A stretch of DNA of 64,000 nt from Phycisphaerales bacterium (GTDB taxonomy: Bacteria; Planctomycetota; Phycisphaerae; Phycisphaerales; UBA1924): NCBI GenBank assembly GCA_028284805.1, contig JANQQZ010000091.1:1-64000 (forward strand), given 5' to 3'. Shown in pieces: positions 52,703-60,888 of the stretch; the stretch's first letter is position 1; the number at the start of each line of letters is the position of its first letter. Below the pieces are notes generated by a model that saw nothing but the letters and a program-made list of their open reading frames with translations, was not told the origin of the DNA and searched no databases. Made by a program: the position numbers and the translations under genes.

Positions 52703-55327
52703 GTGCGAGAGTCTCCGATCCAGCAGATTCTCGGTGTCGAGAACGCCGCCAACCCCTTCGAGGTGCTCGGGCTCCCGGTCGATGTGGTCTCAGACAGCGT
52801 TGTGGTCGACGCGCTCGCGGCGCGCGTCAAGGCGGTCGCTGCCCACCCGATGAGCGAGACCCCCGAGGGCAACGAGGTGCGTCTGGCTCTTCACGCCGCA
52901 GCGGCGCAGCTTCTTGATCCGAGGATCCGCCAGGCGCTGTATGACCGCGCCGGTCTCGCGCCGGATCGAGCCCCACCCGCCCGTGTGGTCTCGGGAAGTG
53001 CGCTGGGCCCGCGAGCGATGATGGTCATCGCGGCCGAAGGGGGCTGGAACGCACACGCGCTGCGCCGGCTCGCGATGCTGGCCCACGCCGAGGGGATCCC
53101 TTCTACGGCAATCCCACAGACTCTGCGTGGTCTGGTCGGCGAATCGCACGGGGCTCCGCCGGTCCCCCAGAGCGAACGACGCGGCAGAACGCCGAAGCAT
53201 CGAAGTGCCTCGCGAGAGTCGGACCGCATCGGGCTGGGCGTCACCGCGGGGATCACTGCTTTGGCGATCGTCATGCTCGGCGCAACGTGGCTGCTGCTCA
53301 GCCGGTCGCTCGGTGAGACTGCGCCCGCGGTCGTGCCGTCTCAGACGGTTGCTGAACAAGAGGTCGCTGAACTGGATGAGAGCCTTCACGAACTGCCGCC
53401 GCGGGACGCCTCCCCGAGCGAGCCTGCACCGGTCGCCGAGCCCGAAGAACCCGACTGGTCGGCCGCCCTGATCGGCGTGCGAGACGCGGGCGGCCCGATC
53501 GATGCACAGACTGTTCTGATGATCCTGGACGGGATCGCATCGGATTGGGCGCGCCTGGACGCGCGGCCTGTGCGCCGCGTCGTCTCCGCGTTCGTTGACG
53601 TGGTGTACCTGTTGCCCAACTCGGAAGCGCTCGGTCTTGTGAACACGATGGCGGACCTGATCCGCGACGACGACCCCGGGGTTGCCTGTCTCAACGCAGG
53701 CCTGCTCAGCCGTCTCGCGGTTGAGCGTTCGCTCCCGACGCAGTTGGACAACGCGGTGATCGCTGCGTTGGTGTCGACCATCGACACGAGCCGCACCGCC
53801 GCGGACGACGAGTTCATCCGGGGCGCCGCCGCTGGGCTGCGGTACAACGCGCGAGGCTGGGTTTCCGACCCGCCATCCGACGCGGAAGCCACGCGCTGGC
53901 TGGTAGTTGCTGATGCGATCGCGCGTCTGAGCCCCGATATCGGTGCGGTCTCGATCCGTGAGACGCTGGCAATGATGATCCGGTCCGGGCCGGACCCGCT
54001 CTCGAGCTCTGCAGCGCTGTCGCTGATCGAGCGTCTCGCCGAGCGTGTCAGCCCAACCGCGGATCCTGAGTCGGCTGGGCTTGTCCTGAGTCTGCTGTCG
54101 GATCAGGCTATCACGACCCGGGCCGTATCGGCTTTGGTCAATGCCATCGCGCGGCGGACCCCAGACGCACCGGGTGCGGAGCCGATCCGGCTCTCGCCGA
54201 CCGCGTCGGACTCGGAACGGGCGGACGTCCGCGCGCTGGCCTCGGAACGGTGGCTCGGTGCGAGCGCGCTCCCGGAAGAGCTCGGGGTTTTGCGCGAGGC
54301 GATCAGGGAGCATCTGCAGGGTGACGTGGGACAGACGCCGAGCGAGCAACTCGCGGACAGCGTCGTCAGCGCCGGATTGGCCAACGCGTGCAGGATGGTT
54401 CTCTGGGGCGATGCCGAGCGTGCGGTGCAGCTAGCCGAGGCCGGACGGAGTGACGTCGACGCGGTTCTGGCAGGTCGGCGGTCGTCTGGGAGCCCCCGCC
54501 TAAGCGACGGAAGCGAGCCCTGGGCCGTGAGGTACCTCGAGGCCAAGCGGAACATCCCGGTCCGGCTCTCGCTGCTGGGCGAGCTCGCGCAGCGTCCGCG
54601 TGAGGTCGGGCCGATCACTGCCGAGATCATCGTCGCCGAAGCCCTGAACGGGTCGCCCGCCAGGGTCCGCCGCGAGGCCCACACGGTGGTCGCGCGGCTG
54701 TCCAACCAGGCGACGGTACTCAACGGTCTGCTCGAGCAGTTGCCCACGGCGCCGCGCGTCCCCTCTGTGCAGGAACTCGTCGAGACCGCCGCCCAAACCA
54801 GTCTCATCGGCATCAGGGATCCCGACTGGCCCATGATGGCCAGACGCGCGATCGTCGATCGGCTGCTTGAGGTTCTCGCGGCCGATGGTTCGAGCGCTGC
54901 GATCGACACGCTCGCGGCGATGCTCTCCGACGAGTACGGCATGATGCTGGGGAATCCCCCGGGCAGCGGTGAGCGAGCCTCGGTCCTTGCCGAAGGGCTG
55001 GTTGAGGAACGTGTCGCCGAGATCCTGCGGACCGACCTTGCGGGGAACTCCTCGGCTTACGTCGACGCCCGCCTCCGCAGCCTCGCGGGCCGACGATCGC
55101 TCGCCGAGGGCACCGCGATGACCTTCGCGGCGGCGCAGGTAACGGCAACCGAGCTGCTCGCTGAGATCGTGGCGCTGGAGTACCCGCACAAGCGACCCGA
55201 ACTCGACCAAGTCCTCGGAACGTTGTCCGAATCGCGTTCGAGAGCTCGCTCGGTCTTCGAGCAGATCGCGGCCGCTGAACGCGCCTCGCTCCAGATCTGG
55301 GCACATCGTGTAGGAGTCGAGCCTTGA
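52703..55327 (+). CDS. Membrane protein with degenerate J-like domain and repeat-rich exterior
   Basis: 874 residues. Residues 17-82 look like a J domain (NPFEVLGLPVDVVSDSVVVDAL ... LLDPRIRQALYDRAG, shown only as NPFEVLGLPVD and LLDPRIRQALYD), but the catalytic HPD reads HPM at 48-50, so it probably cannot stimulate DnaK. A helix spans about 176-200 (GLGVTAGITALAIVMLGATW). The remaining 670 residues are helical, extracytoplasmic HEAT-like repeats. GTG start 3 bp after the previous gene. It could connect a cytosolic partner to the periplasmic complex. Function unknown. Confidence 0.7.
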   Translation: MRESPIQQILGVENAANPFEVLGLPVDVVSDSVVVDALAARVKAVAAHPMSETPEGNEVRLALHAAAAQLLDPRIRQALYDRAGLAPDRAPPARVVSGSALGPRAMMVIAAEGGWNAHALRRLAMLAHAEGIPSTAIPQTLRGLVGESHGAPPVPQSERRGRTPKHRSASRESDRIGLGVTAGITALAIVMLGATWLLLSRSLGETAPAVVPSQTVAEQEVAELDESLHELPPRDASPSEPAPVAEPEEPDWSAALIGVRDAGGPIDAQTVLMILDGIASDWARLDARPVRRVVSAFVDVVYLLPNSEALGLVNTMADLIRDDDPGVACLNAGLLSRLAVERSLPTQLDNAVIAALVSTIDTSRTAADDEFIRGAAAGLRYNARGWVSDPPSDAEATRWLVVADAIARLSPDIGAVSIRETLAMMIRSGPDPLSSSAALSLIERLAERVSPTADPESAGLVLSLLSDQAITTRAVSALVNAIARRTPDAPGAEPIRLSPTASDSERADVRALASERWLGASALPEELGVLREAIREHLQGDVGQTPSEQLADSVVSAGLANACRMVLWGDAERAVQLAEAGRSDVDAVLAGRRSSGSPRLSDGSEPWAVRYLEAKRNIPVRLSLLGELAQRPREVGPITAEIIVAEALNGSPARVRREAHTVVARLSNQATVLNGLLEQLPTAPRVPSVQELVETAAQTSLIGIRDPDWPMMARRAIVDRLLEVLAADGSSAAIDTLAAMLSDEYGMMLGNPPGSGERASVLAEGLVEERVAEILRTDLAGNSSAYVDARLRSLAGRRSLAEGTAMTFAAAQVTATELLAEIVALEYPHKRPELDQVLGTLSESRSRARSVFEQIAAAERASLQIWAHRVGVEP

Positions 55328-56205
55328 AGACGCTCGCCGCGTACGTTCTGATGCTCGTCGTTGTGCTCGCAGGGGGCGTCGGTGCTCAGACCCCAGAGGA
55401 GCGTTTCGAGGACCGACTCTCGACGCTCACGCCGAGCAATCCTGCGGCGTACTACCTTCTCGCGGAGGAGGTGGCCTACGCGGCGAGCACACCTGGGGAA
55501 CTCGACCTCGCGCGCCATCTGTACGTGCTCGCGTTCGTTCTGAGTGATCGCGATCCCGGTGTGCCCTGGTTGCGCCCGAGCTCGTGCGTCGCGCTTGCGG
55601 CTCTGGAGGTCGACCCCGCGCGGCGTCGCTGGCTCTACGCGGTTGCCGCCCTGATCGACGACCGGTACACGGGGCTCGCTGCGGAGGCGGATCACCTTGC
55701 GGAGGTGCCCGCCCCGACCAGGCTGGCGTTCGCGGAGTTTCTCGGTCTGACGCGTGCTGGGCGCGGTGCCCTTGCCCGCCAGCGTCTCGAGCTGCCCGGG
55801 ATGGACGAGCTGATCGACGCGATCAGTTCGGCTGTCGTCGGCAATCGGTCGGTCCCGTCGATCAACCGGATGCGCAGCGAGGCCGGCGTCTGGCCCTGCA
55901 AGCAGTGCAGCAACGCACGCTCCGTGCCCGATCCGTCCAGCCCAGAGACCGAACGCGTGCTGTGCCCGAACTGCCGGGGGAACCCGGGGCCCCTGCTCGA
56001 TACCGACGACCTCGTCGCCTACACCGCGCTCGAAGCGATCGTGCTCCGGGCCGACGGGCGCACCTGGTCGGCCGAGCACGCCATGCTCCGCACGGGCCCC
56101 CTCCGCGATCCGGATCTCGGGCAGGTCCCTCGCATGTTCGCGATCGATCCGACGCGATCGGTCTATAACTCGGGGCAGTGGGTCACCCCTGATCCCGACA
56201 CCTAA
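55324..56205 (+). CDS. Exported protein with two CxxC pairs
   Basis: 293 residues, signal peptide (YVLMLVVVLAGGVGAQ). The middle is helical. Two CxxC pairs (CKQC at 192-195 and CPNC at 214-217) form a likely metal or disulfide ribbon, separated by PSSPETERVL. The end is beta-rich (RSVYNSGQWVTPDPD). It starts with TTG overlapping the previous stop (TTGA) and is the last exported protein of the operon. Function unknown. Confidence 0.7.
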   Translation: MKTLAAYVLMLVVVLAGGVGAQTPEERFEDRLSTLTPSNPAAYYLLAEEVAYAASTPGELDLARHLYVLAFVLSDRDPGVPWLRPSSCVALAALEVDPARRRWLYAVAALIDDRYTGLAAEADHLAEVPAPTRLAFAEFLGLTRAGRGALARQRLELPGMDELIDAISSAVVGNRSVPSINRMRSEAGVWPCKQCSNARSVPDPSSPETERVLCPNCRGNPGPLLDTDDLVAYTALEAIVLRADGRTWSAEHAMLRTGPLRDPDLGQVPRMFAIDPTRSVYNSGQWVTPDPDT

Positions 56206-56220
56206 CCGCTGAGGACCTCC

Positions 56221-56589
56221 ATGGACACCGTGCCGCTGAAGCCCGAGATCTCGTTTGACGAGTTCGCCAAGGTCGACCTCCGTGTCGCGACGATCACCGA
56301 GGCCGAACCGCATCCCGATGCCGACAAGCTGCTCCGCCTGCAGCTGGACGACGGCAGCGGCGAGCCGCGGCAGATCTGCGCAGGTGTGAGGGCGTACTAC
56401 GACCCCGCGGAGCTCGTCGGCAAGCAGATCATCATCGTGGCGAACCTCGCGCCCCGGAAGCTGCGCGGTGAGGAGTCACGGGGCATGCTGCTCGCCGCGA
56501 GCGATGCGCCCAAGGACGCCGATGCCGAACGCAGTGTGGTCCTGCTCACGCCCATGGCGCCCACAGCGACCGGTTCGATCGTGTCCTAG
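56221..56589 (+). CDS. Stand-alone tRNA-binding domain protein (MetG C-terminus/CsaA type)
   Basis: 122 residues matching the OB-fold tRNA-binding domain found at the C-terminus of methionyl-tRNA synthetase and in CsaA/Arc1p. FAKVDLRVATITEAEPHPDADKLLRLQLD and GIVANLAPRKLRGEES-like motifs (here IIVANLAPRKLRGEESRGMLLAA) are diagnostic. A free copy probably assists MetRS in trans, or acts as a CsaA-like chaperone. It lies 15 bp after the last exported protein, and its stop shares CTAG with the convergent gene. Confidence 0.88.
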   Translation: MDTVPLKPEISFDEFAKVDLRVATITEAEPHPDADKLLRLQLDDGSGEPRQICAGVRAYYDPAELVGKQIIIVANLAPRKLRGEESRGMLLAASDAPKDADAERSVVLLTPMAPTATGSIVS

Positions 56590-57344
56590 TCGCCTTCGGG
56601 GCCTACGCCCCGCCCGCGATCAGCGGCGGCCTGGATCCGACGGAGCAGCCGCTGAAAGTGCTCTTCGATGATGGAGTTCCGACCTGCTTCTGCGTCATCG
56701 AGACGCCGCTGCATGTCGCCGAGACGCTCGGTCGTGCGAGCGATCTCGTAGCGGAGCACGGCGCCTTTGGCGTCGAACCCATTCTCGACTGCCTGACGCA
56801 GCGCGCGCTCGGCAGAATCGATCTCGTCCGAGTCCGCGTCCGCGGTGAGCAGGTCGCGGAGCTGCCCGGCGTGGCGCAGCACCTCGAGACCGGCGCGCAT
56901 CTCGACACGCCGGATCTCGAACCCCTCGGGGTCACGTTCGCGCAGCTCCACGAGCTCGCGGAGACGCCCGAACACGGGCCCGGGCGACTCACGCCGCGCC
57001 GCTGCCATCTCGCGGATGCGCCCCGCCAGCTCGGGGTCGACCTCGGCCAGCCGCGTGAGCAGCAGCTCGCGTGTCTCGGGATCGAGCATCTCGCGCCGGG
57101 AGTCTCTGGGCGGTGCGCCGTCGGCGCCGTGCGCCGGAGGGGGCATGTCCCGCCCCGGGCCACGGCCACCACCAATCATGCGGACCGTGCCGGGCGGCAC
57201 CTCGCCGCTCAGCTCAGCGTCGATCTCAGCGAGGCGTTCTGCGAGGATGGCCCGGCGCTGCTCGAGCAGTTCGCGCCGCTCGTCAGCGGGCTGGCCCGAC
57301 ACGGCACCCGCGGTGAGCACACCCGAGATCAGGATCCGGATCAC
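56586..57344 (-). CDS. Exported helical protein of a sigma/anti-sigma operon
   Basis: 252 residues. A short leader (LISGVLTAGAVSGQP) suggests export. The rest is charged helix (EQRRAILAERLAEIDAEL, EHFQRLLRRIQAAADRG) and may resemble Spy-like periplasmic stress sensors. It has no zinc or metal motif. The GTG start at 57344 has GGAGAT upstream and overlaps the anti-sigma stop, giving the order sigma, anti-sigma, effector. Function unknown. Confidence 0.7.
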   Translation of the reverse strand: MIRILISGVLTAGAVSGQPADERRELLEQRRAILAERLAEIDAELSGEVPPGTVRMIGGGRGPGRDMPPPAHGADGAPPRDSRREMLDPETRELLLTRLAEVDPELAGRIREMAAARRESPGPVFGRLRELVELRERDPEGFEIRRVEMRAGLEVLRHAGQLRDLLTADADSDEIDSAERALRQAVENGFDAKGAVLRYEIARTTERLGDMQRRLDDAEAGRNSIIEEHFQRLLRRIQAAADRGRGVGPEGD

Positions 57345-57760
57345 AGCGCATCTCCTGTATCCAGCCATTCGTCGAAGGACGTCGGATCGAGCGAGTCGAG
57401 ATCGGCGTCGGCGGACGCCATGTCACCTGTGAGACCGAACGTGTCGTCGAAGAGACCGAAGGAGGCGTCTTCGAGGGCTGCGAGGTCACTCGGAGCCTCG
57501 CGGACGGGCGTCACGGGCGGAGCGGGCAGGAGCAGGAAAACGACTGCGATCAACGCCGCGGCTCCTGTGAGCAGCGCGGGGGCGAGCGTGAGACGCCGAC
57601 GCCCAGGGACGCGAGCCTGGGCTCGGGATGCCGCGTCGGCGACGCGGGCCTCGAACCCAACGTCGGGCTCGGCTCGCTCCAACGCACCGAGCGAGTCGAG
57701 CATCGAGAGCACACGCGGATCGGGCTCGGGGGTCGTGCTGACTTCGTGCTTCTGGTCCAC
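57341..57760 (-). CDS. Probable anti-sigma factor
   Basis: 139 residues. A short cytosolic helical part (1-58), one membrane helix (APALLTGAAALIAVVFLLLPA, about 59-79) and an acidic extracytoplasmic tail. It has no zinc-type HxxxC motif. Position between the sigma factor (2-bp gap) and the exported helical protein (GTGA overlap) supports an anti-sigma role; sequence alone does not prove it. GTG start. Confidence 0.7.
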   Translation of the reverse strand: MDQKHEVSTTPEPDPRVLSMLDSLGALERAEPDVGFEARVADAASRAQARVPGRRRLTLAPALLTGAAALIAVVFLLLPAPPVTPVREAPSDLAALEDASFGLFDDTFGLTGDMASADADLDSLDPTSFDEWLDTGDAL

Positions 57761-57762
57761 CT

Positions 57763-58332
57763 TTACGCCTCCGCTTGCTCGTGTTCGGGTTCCAGCATCG
57801 CCCGCAGCTTCCCGACTGCCCGGTGGTGCCTGGCGAGCACCGTGCCCAGCGGCTGCCCCAGCATCTCGGCGATCGCGCCGAACCCGAGCTGGGCGTGGTG
57901 TCTGAGCGAGAGCACCTCCTGATCCGCCTCGGGCAGCGACGCGATCGCGTCGCGCAGGGTCCGATTCGTGTCGGAACGCTCGCCCGCGTCGTGCGCCGCG
58001 TGGGGGTCGCCCGACAGCTCCAGGCTGTGCGTCCGGTGACGCTGCGTCCGCCTCACTCGATCGCGAACCCGGTTCATGGCGATCCGGAAGAGCCAGCTCT
58101 CGAACTGGCCCGTGTGGGTGTACCGCCCGGTCGAGATGTGCTCGAAGACCGTGACCATCACCGACTGGGTGACCTCCTCAGCGGCGTCCGGGTCGCGGAG
58201 CCGGCTCTTGGCCGCGGCGTAGACCCGGCGCGACCAGAGACCGACCAGCTGTTCCCAGGCACCGGACTCGCCGCGGATCGCGGCCTGTACAACCTGATCG
58301 GGATCCAGGGCTTCCGGTCTCGAATCGCTCAC
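57763..58332 (-). CDS. ECF-type sigma factor
   Basis: 189 residues, sigma-70 superfamily group 4. Region 2 reads AAEEVTQSVMVTVFEHI...FESWLFRIAMNRVRDRVR, and region 4 reads LPEADQEVLSLRHHAQLGFGAIAEMLGQPLGTVLARHHRA, with a helix-turn-helix. GTG start with GGGGAG upstream. It begins an operon with the anti-sigma and exported helical proteins. Divergent from the second sigma module by 187 bp. Confidence 0.9.
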   Translation of the reverse strand: MSDSRPEALDPDQVVQAAIRGESGAWEQLVGLWSRRVYAAAKSRLRDPDAAEEVTQSVMVTVFEHISTGRYTHTGQFESWLFRIAMNRVRDRVRRTQRHRTHSLELSGDPHAAHDAGERSDTNRTLRDAIASLPEADQEVLSLRHHAQLGFGAIAEMLGQPLGTVLARHHRAVGKLRAMLEPEHEQAEA

Positions 58333-58519
58333 GTGCCAACGCTCCCCGATTCGAGCCCAGACGCATGGATCCCCATCGGCCCAACGCTGCCCGGGGCTCC
58401 GGATTGCATCTCGCTCGGTCCGATTGGTTCCGATAGCCTCCGAGAGCCGATCGGGGCTTCAGGAGCGGGTTCTGCCCGGGCGACCGAACGATCGCGCCGC
58501 TGTGTCGTATTGACACTGG

Positions 58520-59239
58520 ATGACTCGTGCAGCGGCGAGAACTTGGACGCGGCCGGGCCTTGAGCCCAGGATCGGCACGCGGAGGGGCGGGGCCATCGCG
58601 CAGAACCGTGTGTCGCAACCTGACGAGCCCTCGCTTAGCGGAGAAACCGACGAGCAGTTGGTCCGCTTGTACGTCCGGGGCGAGCGTGAGGCCCTCCGCG
58701 TCATCATCGATCGCTACCAGGTGGACCTGATGCGGTTCCTGACCCGCCTGACCGGGGCGCGCGACGCGGCCGAGGACGCGTTCCAGGAGACCTTCCTCCA
58801 GTTCCACCAGTCCGCGTCCCGCTTCGACACGTCTCGGCGTCTCCGCCCTTGGCTGTTCACCATCGCCGCCAACAAGGCCCGCGACGGTCTCCGCAAGAAG
58901 GGGCGGCAGCCCTCGCTCACGCTCTCGCGCAACGTCGGCTCCGACGACTCGGTCGAGTTTGTCGATCTGCTCGAGATCGACACGCCCGCCCCGAGCTCGG
59001 GCGTGCTCGCCCGGGAGCAGCAGGCCTTGGTCGATCAGGCCGTGTCCAGGCTCTCTCACCCGCTGCGCGAGGTGCTGCTGCTCGCGTATTTTCAGCGTCT
59101 CAGCTACGCACAGATCGCCGAGGAACTGGGCATCCCGCTCGGCACGGTCAAGAGCCGCCTGCACGCCGCGGTGGCCTCCTTCGCGAAGCACTGGCAGCAG
59201 ATCGCCCACGCTCCCACCACCGAGGATCGCGATTCATGA
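58520..59239 (+). CDS. ECF-type sigma factor, second module
   Basis: 239 residues as tracked. Region 2: ARDAAEDAFQETFLQFHQSASRF, RPWLFTIAANKARDGLRKKGRQ; region 4: LSHPLREVLLLAYFQRLSYAQIAEELGIPLGTVKSRL. The first 30 residues are poorly conserved; a GTG at 58610 (MSQPDEPSLSGETDEQLVRL) is a likely alternative start and would give 209 residues. A stray TTGACA precedes the ATG but has no -10. The stop overlaps the next gene (ATGA). Confidence 0.85.
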   Translation: MTRAAARTWTRPGLEPRIGTRRGGAIAQNRVSQPDEPSLSGETDEQLVRLYVRGEREALRVIIDRYQVDLMRFLTRLTGARDAAEDAFQETFLQFHQSASRFDTSRRLRPWLFTIAANKARDGLRKKGRQPSLTLSRNVGSDDSVEFVDLLEIDTPAPSSGVLAREQQALVDQAVSRLSHPLREVLLLAYFQRLSYAQIAEELGIPLGTVKSRLHAAVASFAKHWQQIAHAPTTEDRDS

Positions 59240-60408
59240 GTCACGAAGAGCCCTCCTTTCAGCTCAGCACCGACGACCAGTTGGCCCTCGAGTGGCTCCT
59301 TGAGCACGGCCTCGATCCGTCGGGTGCCCCGAAAGAGCTGGCGGCCCGCGCTTCGCGCCTTGCCGCCCTGCTCGAGCTGGCCGGCGAGGCCGATGTGCCG
59401 CACGACGCCTCGCTCCAGCAAAGCGTGCTGGACCGTTTGGATGCCCTGCGTTCACCCGAGTTCGTGCTCAGCGAGGCAGACCAGGATGCGCTCGACGCGG
59501 TGATGATGACAGGCATGGACGCGTCGCGTGTGCCCAGCGCGCTCCGTGAGCGGACGGACCGCGTGCTCGCGCTGACCGCGCTGCTCGGCGGGGCGTCGCA
59601 GGCTCACGATTCGGCCCTGACCGACCGGGTGATGGCCGCCGTCGATGCGCAGGGGGCGGTGCTCGAGACCGAGCGACCCGTGCTCGCCCGGATCGGCGGT
59701 CGGTTTGCCGATCTGGTTTCCGTCGCGGCGGTGGTGCTGATCGCCGCCTCGGTGGTCTGGCCTGTGCTCACGACGGTCCGCCAGAACGCGGTGCGACAGG
59801 CGAACCAGGCCAATCTCGCTGTTGCGGGCCTGGGCTTCGGGGCGTATGCCGCCGACTACCAGGGCGAGCTTCCGCGGCTGAGCGATCGCGCGGGCGACGC
59901 CCAGTGGTGGAACGTGGGCGAGGATCCGAGCCAGTCGAACTCCGCGGGTCTCTACACGCTGGCGCGTCTCCGGTACACACCGATCGAGGCGCTCGCGAGT
60001 CCTGGCAACCCGTCGGCGCCGCGCGCGGTCGCCGATGCCGGCGCCCGTGATTGGCGGAGCCCCGACGAGGTCTCGTACAGCTACCTCCTGCCCTTCGCTG
60101 GTCCGAACACCGCCGCGGCTCCGGGCGTGGTCCTCGCGGATCGGTCGCCCGTTGTGGTGCGTCTGCTGGCGGGTGAGACGGTGCGGCTCTCCGAAAATTC
60201 TCCGAATCACGACGGGCGAGGGCAGCACATGCTCAAGGGCGACGGGTCGGTCCTGTGGACTACCGAGCCCTACACCGAGTACGGCGACCATGTGTATCTG
60301 CCGCGTCCGATCGAGCAGGCCGTGGAAGCACTCCGGCGTCAGATGCGCCTGAGCCTTGATCGCATGCCCCCGCCGAGCGGTCGGGCGGACGTCTTCCTCG
60401 GGCCTTGA
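59236..60408 (+). CDS. Membrane protein joining an anti-sigma-like head to a pseudopilin-like exterior
   Basis: 390 residues. The N-terminal 155 residues are cytosolic and helical, with two similar halves (LALEWLLEHGLDPSGAPKELAARASRLAALL and LDAVMMTGMDASRVPSALRERTDRVLALTALLG). A membrane helix follows (LVSVAAVVLIAASVVWPVLTTV). The exterior begins QANLAVAGLGFGAYAADYQGELPRL, the pattern that follows the helix in planctomycete pseudopilins (N-L-x-x-hydrophobic-xYAxDYxGxxP), and ends with GDGSVLWT as in DUF1559-type proteins. Coupled by ATGA to the sigma gene, so it is probably its membrane anti-sigma factor, with a pilin-like sensor outside. Confidence 0.75.
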   Translation: MSHEEPSFQLSTDDQLALEWLLEHGLDPSGAPKELAARASRLAALLELAGEADVPHDASLQQSVLDRLDALRSPEFVLSEADQDALDAVMMTGMDASRVPSALRERTDRVLALTALLGGASQAHDSALTDRVMAAVDAQGAVLETERPVLARIGGRFADLVSVAAVVLIAASVVWPVLTTVRQNAVRQANQANLAVAGLGFGAYAADYQGELPRLSDRAGDAQWWNVGEDPSQSNSAGLYTLARLRYTPIEALASPGNPSAPRAVADAGARDWRSPDEVSYSYLLPFAGPNTAAAPGVVLADRSPVVVRLLAGETVRLSENSPNHDGRGQHMLKGDGSVLWTTEPYTEYGDHVYLPRPIEQAVEALRRQMRLSLDRMPPPSGRADVFLGP

Positions 60409-60416
60409 GCCCGGTG

Positions 60417-60445
60417 TTGCCGGCTGGTTGGGCGGGGCCTAACAT
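60417..60445 (+). promoter_or_regulatory. rpmI: Candidate sigma-70 promoter for rpmI-rplT
   Basis: TTGCCG, 17 bp, TAACAT (each 4 of 6 to consensus, optimal spacing). It lies 67 bp upstream of rpmI. The 60-nt leader could hold an L20 autoregulatory structure, but I did not resolve one. Confidence 0.55.
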
Positions 60446-60511
60446 CACGGCCCGACGCCGGTTTCGTGCCTCGGGGAGTCATCACACGACCGCGCCGAGG
60501 GCCGAGCTGCT

Positions 60512-60811
60512 ATGCCGAAGAACAAGATCCACAAGGGCCTGCTGAAGCGGGTGCGCATATCCAAGACCGGCAAGGTCCGTCACCGCTCGGCCTACCACAA
60601 GCACCTTTCGAGCCACAAGTCGGGCAAGCGTCTGCGTCAGCTCCGCAAGGATCCGTACGCGGCCAACCCCGACGCCAAGCGCTTCGAGAAGCTTCTCTAC
60701 CGCCGTCTGCGTGGGCGCACCCAGCCTCTCGCGGCGATCAAGCGGAGCCCCTCGCCCGAGCAGCGCCGTGCGGCGCGCGAGGCCGCCGCCAAGGCTGCCA
60801 GCAACGACTGA
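60512..60811 (+). CDS. rpmI: 50S ribosomal protein L35, with long C-terminus
   Basis: 99 residues against about 65 usually. The N-terminal part (KIHKGLLKRVRISKTGKVRHRSAYHKHL) carries the L35 signature, with SHKSGKRLRQLRK closing the normal core. The additional ~35 residues are basic and Ala/Arg-rich (EQRRAAREAAAKAASND). It precedes rplT but the usual infC upstream is missing. Confidence 0.9.
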   Translation: MPKNKIHKGLLKRVRISKTGKVRHRSAYHKHLSSHKSGKRLRQLRKDPYAANPDAKRFEKLLYRRLRGRTQPLAAIKRSPSPEQRRAAREAAAKAASND

Positions 60812-60888
60812 TTTCGTACGCACCGCCCGTCGGGACGCGAAAGACGGCTTGAATGCCGCTCCGCCGGGTGTGAAGGAAGGAACGACCC

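Noticed and set aside
58510-58515. TTGACA as a -35 for the second sigma gene
   Set aside because: No -10-like hexamer lies 16-18 bp downstream, and the annotated ATG would be only 5 bp away. It may be chance or support a later start codon.
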